From NCBI GenBank assembly GCA_900115795.1, contig FOXT01000007.1, positions 62,001 to 126,000 on the forward strand: a stretch of 64,000 nt of DNA, read 5' to 3'. Of this stretch, positions 45,727-55,303 are shown piece after piece; the first letter of the stretch is position 1; each line of letters opens with the position of its first letter. Source of the DNA: Lachnospiraceae bacterium XBB1006 (GTDB lineage Bacteria; Bacillota; Clostridia; Lachnospirales; Lachnospiraceae). The position numbers and the translations under genes were made by a program. Under the pieces are notes generated by a model. That model made no database searches. It was not told where the DNA came from and worked only from the letters and a program-made list of their open reading frames with translations.

Positions 45727-45758
45727 GCCGATATATATCTTATAGTGTATGATACACT
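45727..45758 (+). promoter_or_regulatory. Sigma-D-type (flagellar) promoter with a palindrome at the transcript start
   Basis: GCCGATAT (45727-45734) equals the -10 consensus of flagellar sigma-D/sigma-28 promoters; no clear TAAA stands 15 bases before it, so the -35 part is weak. Shortly after, AGTGTATgATACACT (45744-45758) is a perfect palindrome that would lie at the 5' end of the flagellin mRNA, as a hairpin or protein site. GGGGGG before the ATG is the ribosome binding site. Confidence 0.6.
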
Positions 45759-45786
45759 TATAGAGTGCTTTTGGGGGGTTTGAGAA

Positions 45787-47724
45787 ATGATTATACAATA
45801 CAACTTGTCCGCGGCAAATGCCAATAAAAGTCTGGGGCTTTCTCACGCAAAGAAATCAAAGATTGCGGAAAAACTCGCCTCCGGTTACAAAATTAATCGC
45901 GCAGCGGATGACGCTGCAGGTTTGAAAATTTCTGAAAAAATGCGTTCGCAAATTCGCGGACTTACCCAGGCATCAAATAATATTGATACTGCTATAAACT
46001 ACGTGCAAGTGGCTGATGGCGCACTTTCCGAAGTTACGGAAATTTTACAACGTATCCGGGAACTGTCCGTGCAAGCCAGCAACGATGCCACACTATGTGT
46101 TGAAGACAAACAGGCGATTCAGGATGAAATTTCGGAATTAACCGTGGAGATGGAGCGCATTTTTACAGACACCGAATTTAACCATAAACGAATTTGGCAG
46201 CAACCTATCCACCGGGATCCCCCTACGCAAATTGGCGTCGAAAAGCAATATGCGGTAACTATGAACGTACCATATAGCCTTCCTAACACAATTAACAACG
46301 TGAATCGTGAATCGTTTCCTATTGACGGAATGTCCTATCTTTTGGAGGCCGATATGAAAGGAATTACCGTGAAATGGACGGGACTTGACGGCGAATCCTA
46401 TTCTTCCAAGCAGGTTCCGTTTGAGGAAATCCCTAACCATAGCTTTGATTTGCACGACTATATGGATTATTCAACCTATCCAAACTCCAAGTTTAAACCA
46501 GATGGAATTCATATGAATATTTCCTATACTACCAACGATTACGCCACACCGGAAGAAATTGTGGACGGTCTGAATGGCGTTCGTATCGGCTATAACTATA
46601 GTAGTAGTGAAAATCTCACACCCTACAACGCAGCCGGCAATCCATTCAACCCTTCAGGGGTAAGTTATCATGTAAACATCAACTATAAAGCGGAGATTGC
46701 ATGGGATCGCGATATGGAAAAAGCAGACACGCACTTTATGCAAGGCAGTGTCTCGAATCTTCATGTCCCCACTACGGACAACGATTGTTGGAGTGTCACC
46801 TTCACCATGCAGGATGACGAGGGTAATCAAAAAGAAATTACCTGCACACATCCCACCCTTAGTTTTTCAAGCAATGACGGGCCCTCTACGCCTCAAACCA
46901 AGGGTCTTTGGTGGTTCTGTTCTACTCCGCCAAAGTACGATAGATATGGTAATTTAATTTGGAGCCGTTATATCGGCAGTTATTCTGACGGCACCCTCGG
47001 ATCCTTTAAAAGAGCTCTATCCGACAGCTCTGATCACGGCATCCTTACTACGTCTGCGACAAAAACAGGCTCCATCGGTATGACCTTCACTCTCCCCGAT
47101 AATATCGGCTCCATTGTACTTACAACTTCTGTTCATGCCAATGACACGGAAGCCGATGTCGTAAAGAGAATCTCTGCCATCAAGGGACTGGATGTGTACA
47201 ATAGTTCCTATAGCAATACCGATACCGGCGAATTGTTTTCCAAATCCCAATTTGGAAACAGCAGAAACCATAGTGGCTATAACTTGATTGACGTTCCGGT
47301 TTACTCCAAAGACATCAACGAATATATCGCTTTGAATATTCAATCCGGAGCAAATCCTTATGAACGAATCGAATTACGCTATAAACCACTTAGCAACAGC
47401 ATCTTAGGAGTGGAGCATCTGATGGTGGATACCTATGACCATGCGCAGGAAACTCTGACGGCCTGCGATCGCGCCCTTACCATCGTTTTAGGTGAGCGTT
47501 CTAATTTTGGTGCATATCAAAATCGCTTTGAACATGCCAAATCTGTGAACAATATCAGCACCGAGAACACGCAATCCGCTGAATCCATTCTTCGTGATAC
47601 AGATATGGCTAAGGAAATGATGGCTTTTGCCAAAGAGTCCATATTAGAAAACGCCGGGGTTAGCCTGCTTGCTCAAGCAAACCAACAACCCCAGCGTATT
47701 TTAGAACTTTTAAATCATGCATAA
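45787..47724 (+). CDS. Flagellin with a large atypical central domain
   Basis: A 645-residue flagellin. Residues 1-140 are the conserved D0/D1 part (LAAN-type start IIQYNLSAANANKS, KLASGYKINRAADDAAGLKI, ELSVQASNDATL), and residues 555-645 the C-terminal part (ILRDTDMAKEMMAFAKESI, SLLAQANQQPQRILELL). The 415 or so residues between them are a surface domain, Tyr/Asn/Ser-rich and without a known motif, much larger than in common flagellins of 270-500 residues. It begins MIIQYN rather than the commoner MRINHN. Monocistronic; its end overlaps the convergent fliS by ten bases. Confidence 0.92.
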   Translation: MIIQYNLSAANANKSLGLSHAKKSKIAEKLASGYKINRAADDAAGLKISEKMRSQIRGLTQASNNIDTAINYVQVADGALSEVTEILQRIRELSVQASNDATLCVEDKQAIQDEISELTVEMERIFTDTEFNHKRIWQQPIHRDPPTQIGVEKQYAVTMNVPYSLPNTINNVNRESFPIDGMSYLLEADMKGITVKWTGLDGESYSSKQVPFEEIPNHSFDLHDYMDYSTYPNSKFKPDGIHMNISYTTNDYATPEEIVDGLNGVRIGYNYSSSENLTPYNAAGNPFNPSGVSYHVNINYKAEIAWDRDMEKADTHFMQGSVSNLHVPTTDNDCWSVTFTMQDDEGNQKEITCTHPTLSFSSNDGPSTPQTKGLWWFCSTPPKYDRYGNLIWSRYIGSYSDGTLGSFKRALSDSSDHGILTTSATKTGSIGMTFTLPDNIGSIVLTTSVHANDTEADVVKRISAIKGLDVYNSSYSNTDTGELFSKSQFGNSRNHSGYNLIDVPVYSKDINEYIALNIQSGANPYERIELRYKPLSNSILGVEHLMVDTYDHAQETLTACDRALTIVLGERSNFGAYQNRFEHAKSVNNISTENTQSAESILRDTDMAKEMMAFAKESILENAGVSLLAQANQQPQRILELLNHA

Positions 47725-48188
47725 AATCCGCGATTATTATCTCCAAGTTGCATCTCGCTTAAGCTACTTTTTCCATAGGTCAAACCGGCTACAACCTGCT
47801 GTGAATTGCGCATCATCGGAGTACTGTCATCCTCCTTTGCCATGCCCTTCATTCCAACATAAAGATTATCTAATACACTTTTTGCGTCTTCCATGCCGCT
47901 CAATTCTTTTTTTACCCTGCTTTTTGCAATCTGTCGAAGGCAAAACTGATAGAGCGCATACAATTCATCTGCCACCTTGTAAGTATGGTTTAAGTCCCGT
48001 ACCAATCGGCGAATCACCGTTTCCATATGATCAAAATCCACTTTTACCGCTTCCCAATCGTCTTTTTCATAATCATTTCTGGCATCCTCCATATAGGCAT
48101 AAATCAAATCATACATTATGACGATTAGCTCGCTTCGATTGGCGTTTACCACTCTTGCAGTAAACTCCTGTTTTTTTTCCTTATTCAT
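47715..48188 (-). CDS. fliS: FliS-like flagellin chaperone
   Basis: A 157-residue helical protein. ANRSELIVIMYDLIYAYMED, MEDARNDYEKDDWEAVKVDFDHMET and LDNLYVGMKGMA fit the FliS pattern (NAN.L.L..MYDL..... and a conserved Arg/Asp helix), which keeps flagellin unfolded before export. It directly follows the flagellin gene of the operon (12-base gap) and starts with GGAGG, so it is translated from the same message. The tail beyond residue 130 is polar. A weaker match than standard FliS of about 125 residues. Confidence 0.75.
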   Translation of the reverse strand: MNKEKKQEFTARVVNANRSELIVIMYDLIYAYMEDARNDYEKDDWEAVKVDFDHMETVIRRLVRDLNHTYKVADELYALYQFCLRQIAKSRVKKELSGMEDAKSVLDNLYVGMKGMAKEDDSTPMMRNSQQVVAGLTYGKSSLSEMQLGDNNRGFYA

Positions 48189-48200
48189 TGCTGCCTCCTA

Positions 48201-49778
48201 CTACTGAATTAACTGTAGTGTCTGCTCCGGCAAGTCATTGGCCTGTGCTAAAACAGATGTAGCCGCCTGTACCAATACATTCATCTGTGTGTAGGTGGAC
48301 ATTTCCTGCGCCATATCCACATCTTCGATTCTGGAAAGTGCGGTGTTCATATTCTCATCTGTCTGTCCTAAACTGCTAACGGTCATTTCCAGACGATTCT
48401 CCGCTGCACCAAGGCTGCTTCGTACAGAAGTTACCTTTGCCAGCGCCTCATCCAATGCCATTAATGCCTTGTCTGTTCCAAAAACAGTTGTTACATCCAC
48501 CCGATCTATACGCAAGGACTTACAGTCCATGCAAGGGATGTCCACATCAATTGTCTGATACTGGTTTGCTCCTACCTGCAGATAAAGGTTTCCTATGTTG
48601 GTTACCTGGAGATTTAAATCAAATTCACCCCCTGCAATTTTCGTATAGGTTGCACCATCATCTGTTGTCTCATATAACGCTCTTTCCGATACATCAAAGC
48701 TCATGGAAAATCCATCCAAATCTGTAATCTCAACTTTATTTCCTTTGGTCATAACCGTTGCCTGAGAGGTAAACGGTGTTCCTAATTTTACTGTTACATT
48801 CTTTCCCTCTGCGTAAAGTGCAGTTTCTGCAGTTCCGGAAGTCAATCCCAAAATATTTTCTCCTGCCGGACTTGTCCACTTTAGTTTAATTACTTCATTA
48901 CTTCCGGTATCTCGTGATACGCCAACCAATTGATCACCAAACGCAAAATTCTTTGCTACCCCTTCGTAGCCCTGTGAGTCAGGATATTTTCCAACGGCAG
49001 TATCATCCGGTATGGTTCCATCTGTGGCATACAGCTTTACTTCCGCTTTTTCTGCTGCATCACGTAATACACTATACATCTGTGCTGCATTGTAATATAC
49101 GGTCTCACCGCTAATCGCATTTTCTTCTTCAAAACGAACCGGAACTCCGTTAATACTCAGCTCTAACTCATTTAACTCTTTTCCCGTCCAGGCCGGTTCT
49201 CCTGCTGCATTTGTGCCTGTTGGAACTTTGGTCGGTCCAAAGATACTAACTGCATGCTCTGCCGCTCCCGTAATTTTTAACTGATAGTTGGTATTGTCCA
49301 CAGCTGCACTTACATCAACCAGATTAACATTTCTGGTATTCGCATACACACGGCTACAGAGGGAACCATCGAGCAACGTTTTTTTATTGAACTCTGTATC
49401 CGTTGAAATACGGTCTACCTCCTCTTTTAATGCCGCAATTTCATCCTGCATTGCCTGCTTATCCTCATCGGCATAGGTATCATTTCCGGACTGTACTGCC
49501 AGCTCGCGCATACGCTGAATAATGGAAGTTACCTCCTGCAACGCTCCCTCGGCAGTCTCTATAACCGATATACCATCCGATGCATTCTGAGATGCCTGAT
49601 TAAGTCCCCTAATCTGTGTTCTCATTTTTGCAGACATAGCCATTCCAGCCGGATCGTCCGCTGCATGATTAATTTTATACCCCGATGATAACTTCTCCAA
49701 AGAAGCGGTCAAGGCATTTTCATTCTGTAATAATTTTCCATTGGCTACATAAGCCGGCATATTGTAATTAATTTTCAT
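48201..49778 (-). CDS. Flagellin
   Basis: A 525-residue flagellin with the conserved N-terminus (KINYNMPAYVANGKL, LSSGYKINHAADDPAGMAMS, MRELAVQSGNDTY) and C-terminus (LSRIEDVDMAQEMSTYTQMN, SVLAQANDLPEQTLQLIQ). The central domain of about 300 residues is different from that of the plus-strand flagellin. The start with MKINYN is typical. It is third in a leftward run: 843-residue protein, FliK-like protein, this flagellin and fliS. No sigma-D box is visible directly upstream; it may be read through from the FliK-like gene. Confidence 0.93.
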   Translation of the reverse strand: MKINYNMPAYVANGKLLQNENALTASLEKLSSGYKINHAADDPAGMAMSAKMRTQIRGLNQASQNASDGISVIETAEGALQEVTSIIQRMRELAVQSGNDTYADEDKQAMQDEIAALKEEVDRISTDTEFNKKTLLDGSLCSRVYANTRNVNLVDVSAAVDNTNYQLKITGAAEHAVSIFGPTKVPTGTNAAGEPAWTGKELNELELSINGVPVRFEEENAISGETVYYNAAQMYSVLRDAAEKAEVKLYATDGTIPDDTAVGKYPDSQGYEGVAKNFAFGDQLVGVSRDTGSNEVIKLKWTSPAGENILGLTSGTAETALYAEGKNVTVKLGTPFTSQATVMTKGNKVEITDLDGFSMSFDVSERALYETTDDGATYTKIAGGEFDLNLQVTNIGNLYLQVGANQYQTIDVDIPCMDCKSLRIDRVDVTTVFGTDKALMALDEALAKVTSVRSSLGAAENRLEMTVSSLGQTDENMNTALSRIEDVDMAQEMSTYTQMNVLVQAATSVLAQANDLPEQTLQLIQ

Positions 49779-49793
49779 AGTAATTCATCTCCT

Positions 49794-52712
49794 CTAGTTT
49801 GCCAAAGACTTTAAAAATACTCTCGCCATGGAGTACAGGGTCTTCGTTTGTACTTCGGTCGCTTCTCCCTCACTTACTCCCGATCCTTGGTAGAACTGTG
49901 TAAGAGATAACTGACTGCTGGTTACATACGTGAGCTCAACTTCTGTATCTGGAATCTCCGTTTCTAAATCTTCTGTAAGCGCTTTCGCTTTTTCCTTTAG
50001 AAACTGCGTCGTTGACTCGGAATCCGATACAATGTATCCTTTCATTCCTTGCTTGTTGATGGAAATCTCGGCTGCGATTTTTCCTAATGTTTCGGACTTG
50101 GTAACGATGGATACCTTTCCTTTTTCTTCCTTTCCGCGAACGATTTTCAGATTCACACATCCCATCTCATCCGCTACCAGCACCGGAATGGCATATTCCT
50201 CCTTTTTACCCATTTGGCCTAAAATAGACATCTGACGATGCATCATCTTTAACTGGCGAATATCTAAATTTTCCACGTTCTCTGCTGCCATCATGTTGTC
50301 CATCACATGCTCCGCTACCTCTGCCAAAGTCATCTGCGCTTTGGCCATTTCTTCCGGGGTTTTCACCTGCTCACTAAATTTTTCCCATATATCATCCTTG
50401 ATATCATTTAGGGTGTCTAGAATGTTTTCATTCTCTTTTTGTTTCTTGTATAGGGTTCTATATAAACGATTTCTGTCTTGTAAAAAGTTCTGAATCGCTA
50501 ATATATTCTCTGGGCTCTTTGGTACATCAAACGTTGCAAAAAAATTGGATAATTCTTCCTTCGTATTCAACATTCGATATGCTTCACGTATGTCGCGGCT
50601 ACGATTTTCCTGCACTTCTTCTTCATCCGCTTGCTGTTGTCGTAATGCTTGCAAAAGTTCTTCCGGTGTCATATCCATGATATCCTGGTTCTGTCCCATC
50701 TGATGGAGCTTTTCCGGTGTTATTTGGTTCAACGCATTTCCTACACAGCTTGTCTGATAAGTTTTTTCAATCTGCTGGGTTATGGATAAATCCGGTGTCG
50801 CTTCCTTTTGCAATTCTCCTACTTTGTCATCTGCAATCACATTAATCCTTCCGGTACGGCTGGTGCGTACTTGCGTCATCAAATTTCGCATGGTCACCTC
50901 CGCTCCGGTGGCCATATTCGCACCGATTGCTGCACCATCACTTTTTTCTATCTGTCGCAATAATCGGAAGATGCCAACAAAACCGTCACGTTCTTCCTTT
51001 GTAATTTCTCCCCGACTTTCTAAGTCTACCAGGAATTTGCTAAATCGATCCGCTCCAAGAGGGTCTAGCTGCTCCTTCATTTCCTTTGCTTTCGCATTCA
51101 ATTCCGCCAGCGGTATATCCAACGGATTAAATCCTTCTCGAATCATTCCTAATACTACCTTGGGTGTCATATTGGAAAAAATAGACTGCATCTGCTCGTC
51201 TTTTGCTTTTACCGATAAAATATTTTCGGTGGTAATTTCTTGTTCGTTGTATCCAAGAATACGAACAGCTCGTTCATTGCTTTCGTTAACCTCCATTTGT
51301 AAGCCTTCCAAAATATCATCAACATTTCGAAATGCTTTCTGAATGGAATCACCCAAATCCGGACGTACCTCTGTCATCATGGCTTCGTAAGCGCCATTCG
51401 CCTTAGCATAGCTAACCTTATGTTCCTCTGTAACAGAAATCGTAAGCTCTTGCACTTGTGTCAAGGTATATTCCATGTCAAAGGACTGCAGCAAATATGC
51501 CGGTGCCTGTTTTACCTGGTCTAACACATTGGTGATTTCCCGTGTCTCGTCCATGTTGCCCCATAATATTTTTTCCAGGCCTTCCTCTTTCGCTTTCAGC
51601 TCCTCGATCATCATTTCGATGCTATCTGTTTCCAGGTGAATACCCTTTTTCAAAAGCGAAAGATTTGCCTCAAAGGTCATCGAAGCTCTTGCTTCTTCCA
51701 ACGTTCTTCGCGCTTTCGTAATCTTTAGAGTGATGGAAACCTCCCGTTTCTCTACCACGGTAAGTCCTGCTTCCCTTGCACTTTTCGCCTCGGCCAAATT
51801 TGCAATTGTCATATCCTTGCCGGCTTCTACGACCCCCACAAGATCTTCTTCCGTTACATTCTGCAAAACATCTACTGCCTTCTCGGCACGCATTTGCCAG
51901 CTATACTGCGGAAGAATCATTCCCGCTGCCGGATCCCGTCCAACCCGCACTGCATCGATAACAGCTTTTGTCACCTTTTGCTCAGCAAGCGGAAGCTGCA
52001 CGTCGGATACCGCCTTGTAATAATCGAAATTTGCTTTCGTCAAATCGATGCCGGCCGCTACCATCTTTTTTCCGATTTCAATGGCTTCCTCTGTAGGCTC
52101 AACACCAATAATTGCAAGATGTTTTCCTATCTGCTCCGTCATTTTCGGATCATTTTCTGTTTCATCTTTTTGCTCAACCTGTTTCACTGCCACATTTTGC
52201 GCCTGATAAAAATTTCCAATGGTAGGCTCCAGCTCATTACTCACCAAATAGGAAATTGTCTCTTCCTTCGGTGTCGTAAGCTCCGCCGCCATATCATAAG
52301 CAGCCTGTGCTCCCGGTGTCATTGTCAGCATTTCTGCCTTTGACAGATTGGCTGTCGCCGTAACTTCCTCATTTCCACTTTCTATCAATTCCATCTGAAT
52401 TTTATCAACAACGGTAACGATGGTCTTCTCATCTTCTTTTGATAAATCGACGCCCTTTTCATTTGCTTTTTCGCAAATATCATCATTCATCACACCGGCA
52501 ATGTATTCTGCATTATTTCTGGTGTGTCCTTCCGTCATGGATTTTGCTTTCTGCGCAACACTTCCCATACCGACAGGAACTTCCTTTGCCGGCTCAATCG
52601 GTACCATAAATCCTCCCACCTTTTCTTCCTTGGGAATCTGTACCATACCTTCTGCCACGATATTGGGTGCAATTTTCGTTTCCTGCCCCATCAAAATTTG
52701 TTTTATCTGCAT
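49794..52712 (-). CDS. Large FliK-like protein (DUF6240-like), possible hook-length control
   Basis: A 972-residue cytoplasmic-type protein without signal peptide or membrane helix, mostly Glu/Lys-rich helices. I associate its N-terminal part with DUF6240 of Lachnospiraceae. Residues about 840-940 (YAIPVLVADEMGCVNLKIVR, KVSIVTKSETLGKIAAEISI) look like the conserved C-terminal hook domain of FliK, which sets hook length and switches export. FliK is usually 350-600 residues. The flagellin 15 bases downstream supports a flagellar role. The ATG at 52712 sits just behind a 15-pair hairpin (52719-52762) whose 3' arm contains the ribosome binding site AAGGATGG. Confidence 0.72.
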   Translation of the reverse strand: MQIKQILMGQETKIAPNIVAEGMVQIPKEEKVGGFMVPIEPAKEVPVGMGSVAQKAKSMTEGHTRNNAEYIAGVMNDDICEKANEKGVDLSKEDEKTIVTVVDKIQMELIESGNEEVTATANLSKAEMLTMTPGAQAAYDMAAELTTPKEETISYLVSNELEPTIGNFYQAQNVAVKQVEQKDETENDPKMTEQIGKHLAIIGVEPTEEAIEIGKKMVAAGIDLTKANFDYYKAVSDVQLPLAEQKVTKAVIDAVRVGRDPAAGMILPQYSWQMRAEKAVDVLQNVTEEDLVGVVEAGKDMTIANLAEAKSAREAGLTVVEKREVSITLKITKARRTLEEARASMTFEANLSLLKKGIHLETDSIEMMIEELKAKEEGLEKILWGNMDETREITNVLDQVKQAPAYLLQSFDMEYTLTQVQELTISVTEEHKVSYAKANGAYEAMMTEVRPDLGDSIQKAFRNVDDILEGLQMEVNESNERAVRILGYNEQEITTENILSVKAKDEQMQSIFSNMTPKVVLGMIREGFNPLDIPLAELNAKAKEMKEQLDPLGADRFSKFLVDLESRGEITKEERDGFVGIFRLLRQIEKSDGAAIGANMATGAEVTMRNLMTQVRTSRTGRINVIADDKVGELQKEATPDLSITQQIEKTYQTSCVGNALNQITPEKLHQMGQNQDIMDMTPEELLQALRQQQADEEEVQENRSRDIREAYRMLNTKEELSNFFATFDVPKSPENILAIQNFLQDRNRLYRTLYKKQKENENILDTLNDIKDDIWEKFSEQVKTPEEMAKAQMTLAEVAEHVMDNMMAAENVENLDIRQLKMMHRQMSILGQMGKKEEYAIPVLVADEMGCVNLKIVRGKEEKGKVSIVTKSETLGKIAAEISINKQGMKGYIVSDSESTTQFLKEKAKALTEDLETEIPDTEVELTYVTSSQLSLTQFYQGSGVSEGEATEVQTKTLYSMARVFLKSLAN

Positions 52713-52762
52713 AAAAACACCATCCTTTTGTCCTTACCTTTTATTTCGGACAAAAGGATGGT
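52713..52762 (-). promoter_or_regulatory. 15-base-pair hairpin with T-tract abutting the FliK-like start codon
   Basis: On the minus strand ACCATCCTTTTGTCC and GGACAAAAGGATGGT (52719-52733 with 52748-52762) are perfect inverted copies around a 14-base loop, followed by GTTTTT and then the ATG. It has the form of a rho-independent terminator for the 843-residue gene, but the 3' arm also carries the only ribosome binding site of the FliK-like gene. It could end most transcripts and shut translation of the readthrough, or be a regulated switch. Confidence 0.75.
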
Positions 52763-52771
52763 TTTCTTAAG

Positions 52772-55303
52772 CTAATGTTCTTCCTCTATCACATAGGACA
52801 GAAAAATATTTCCGGCCTTCTTAAACATCTCTCGCGTTTTTGCTAATGAATAGCTCTTCGTTTCATTAGCTACCGGATCGTATAACACCACGTTTGATTT
52901 AGAATATCCGCAAATAAGTACCGGCTTTGTGGCACTTGCCATGGCATATACCGGAAATCCCTGGCTGACATAGTAAAACATACTATCAAGGTCACATCCT
53001 GTCAAATCCAGCACAGTGGCATTTTTCAAGGAGTTTTCCAGAATCTTCTTGGCTGTACTTCCATTTTCCAGCAATTCTCCAACCGATAAGGAAATGCCCT
53101 CGTGCTTTAGAATCACGCTCAACGCACGTTCCGTCGGTTTCTTCCCAACTTTTCCCGTATCTGCATGCATTCCTGCCATGGTATCTTTCGCAGTACTCTT
53201 TGCCTGCTGCCAAATATAATGCGCTTTGTCATCAATTACAATACCTGTTTCCTGTGCTGCTGCCTTTACGGCATCTGCTGCTCGTGGGCTAATCATCATA
53301 ACCCTTCCCTTTGCATAGGCGTAGTAATAATGCTCCTCGCCATCCTGCTCGATTTCCACGGTATGATCGTCCTTATCATCCACGATCTTTGCCGCCAGCA
53401 AATTCGGGTCCTGATCCGCAATTTCCGACGTCATCTGAATTACTACCTGCGTTTGCTTTTTTTCCGTCCGTATCGTTGAAAGACTTACTGCATCCCGATC
53501 GTCAAGGGCCATATTCATAATTGTATCTCCGGAAGTACTTACATAACTTCCATTCTGATATTTTGCCCGCGACAAATAAATGGTGTAGTTATCAACTCTC
53601 GCACCGATAACGTAGCGTCCACTCTTTTGGTATTCTTTCTTAACGTTTCCATCGTCTCCAACAATTTTCACCGTGTACATTGGAAAAACCGTAACTCCGG
53701 ATATTCCGGTGGAAACCTGTTTTTTTCTTGCGATTCCATAAATCAAATCCCCATCCAGAAAACCCAGGGGACGAATATATTCATCCTCTGCTGACACAAT
53801 GGTACGTGTTTTTCCCGTTGCCATATTGCACAAATGCAGCTTGGTTCCTTTGTTTGCATCGCCTCCTTCTAGCCATGCCAGGTGGCTCTTATCCGTTGAA
53901 ATCGCAAACCAATCTTCGCCGCTTCCTTTTTCGAGAATGTATTTTTCTTTCTCCTTTAACTGAATCTTGTAGATTACCCCTTCTGCCATAAGGTATAGTT
54001 CATCTTTGTCATTTACGTAAAGCACTTTTCCAACAATTTGTTCCATCATTTGGTACGACTTGCTTGAAGGAATCCATACTAGCTCTTCGATGGCATTTCC
54101 AATACTATCATAATGGTACGCTGCAATTCCTACCTCGCCTTCATGCTCCCCTCGATTCATATATCCGTAGACTATAAAATCCATACTTCCGGTTTCATCC
54201 ACGCGAATGATTCGAATACTGTGCTGACTATTATTCTCTCGGGTATCAATTTCTTCCAGGCCACGAAAGCTAAATACTTTCACTAAACTTCGGTTGACAT
54301 TATTATACTGCCATAAGTCCCCCTGTTGCACAAAGCCCACAATGGTTCCGGTTTCGTTGCTCATATAGTTCACCTGACTATCCCGGATACCAAGATTTAC
54401 TGCATTTTCCGTAAAATTATCTCCATCCTGTGCAAAAATTTCATTCACGGTGCGCTCAAAATCCAACAAATACATGCGGTCAGCGCCATATCGAATCCGA
54501 TAGTATTCCTGCACATTGTAATGCTGCGGTTCGCCATTGTCTCCCTTTGCAGTTAATACATAAGATAAAATCATCACTGTAAACTCTTTTTTGGCTTCCT
54601 TTATAGACACCTGCAGTTCGCCTACTGTTTTTGCTTCGAATTTACCCCAAAAAAGTTCATCTACCGACGAATGAATACTGGTCCGATTCAAATTATCGTT
54701 GGTTCGACTACTATCCGGCTCCATATACTTAGTCAAATCCCTTACATAGTCCCGGTTAAACGTTTTTTTATGAAAATCCCTGGCAAATGCAACGCAATCC
54801 ATAACGTTCATGCCCTCTTCTTGCATAATGCGTGTGTAGTAGTATACCTGTTTTTTACCCATGTACACATGCACACATAACTGATATTCTGCATTCGCAT
54901 CCAACAAATTCTGAATTGGCAGGGTTGCATATACACTGTCCTTTTGTTTCCTTAAATCCTTCACCTTTGTTTCTTCTATTAAACGACTCGAATCAAGTGT
55001 TCTCACCTCATAGCGGAGGCCGGTAATTTTTTTTCCATACGTTGCTATGCGAATTGGCAACGAGAGATTCCCATATAGCGGTGTTATCGTATCACGGGTA
55101 TGCACCGGATTCATCTGCTTTGTGTAGCCAAACAGCGGGTTTATCTCACTGCCCTCTTGCTCGAAATACAGCACCGGCAGAGTTGCTTCTCCCATAGACG
55201 ATGTCAGATCCTCTCCGCTTCGATTAAATAAAAATTCCAATACAATCACCGCAACCACAAACGTGATCACAAGACTGATTGCCTTTATGACTCCTCTATT
55301 CAT
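52772..55303 (-). CDS. Membrane-anchored propeller-like protein with degenerate C39-type C-terminal domain
   Basis: An 843-residue protein with one N-terminal membrane helix (about 8-27) and a large outside part. Residues 40-300 are beta-rich and unassigned. Residues about 310-640 contain repeated WLEGG-, YGIARK- and YLMAEG-type strands like a WD/propeller domain. Residues 725-843 resemble Peptidase_C39 (SVILKHEGISLSVGELL, GFPVYAMAS, GYSKSNVVLYDPVANE), with the Asp of YDP, but the catalytic Cys and His are not at the expected places. A binding rather than protease role is likely. It overlaps the methyltransferase gene by four bases; the terminator-like hairpin follows. Confidence 0.72.
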   Translation of the reverse strand: MNRGVIKAISLVITFVVAVIVLEFLFNRSGEDLTSSMGEATLPVLYFEQEGSEINPLFGYTKQMNPVHTRDTITPLYGNLSLPIRIATYGKKITGLRYEVRTLDSSRLIEETKVKDLRKQKDSVYATLPIQNLLDANAEYQLCVHVYMGKKQVYYYTRIMQEEGMNVMDCVAFARDFHKKTFNRDYVRDLTKYMEPDSSRTNDNLNRTSIHSSVDELFWGKFEAKTVGELQVSIKEAKKEFTVMILSYVLTAKGDNGEPQHYNVQEYYRIRYGADRMYLLDFERTVNEIFAQDGDNFTENAVNLGIRDSQVNYMSNETGTIVGFVQQGDLWQYNNVNRSLVKVFSFRGLEEIDTRENNSQHSIRIIRVDETGSMDFIVYGYMNRGEHEGEVGIAAYHYDSIGNAIEELVWIPSSKSYQMMEQIVGKVLYVNDKDELYLMAEGVIYKIQLKEKEKYILEKGSGEDWFAISTDKSHLAWLEGGDANKGTKLHLCNMATGKTRTIVSAEDEYIRPLGFLDGDLIYGIARKKQVSTGISGVTVFPMYTVKIVGDDGNVKKEYQKSGRYVIGARVDNYTIYLSRAKYQNGSYVSTSGDTIMNMALDDRDAVSLSTIRTEKKQTQVVIQMTSEIADQDPNLLAAKIVDDKDDHTVEIEQDGEEHYYYAYAKGRVMMISPRAADAVKAAAQETGIVIDDKAHYIWQQAKSTAKDTMAGMHADTGKVGKKPTERALSVILKHEGISLSVGELLENGSTAKKILENSLKNATVLDLTGCDLDSMFYYVSQGFPVYAMASATKPVLICGYSKSNVVLYDPVANETKSYSLAKTREMFKKAGNIFLSYVIEEEH

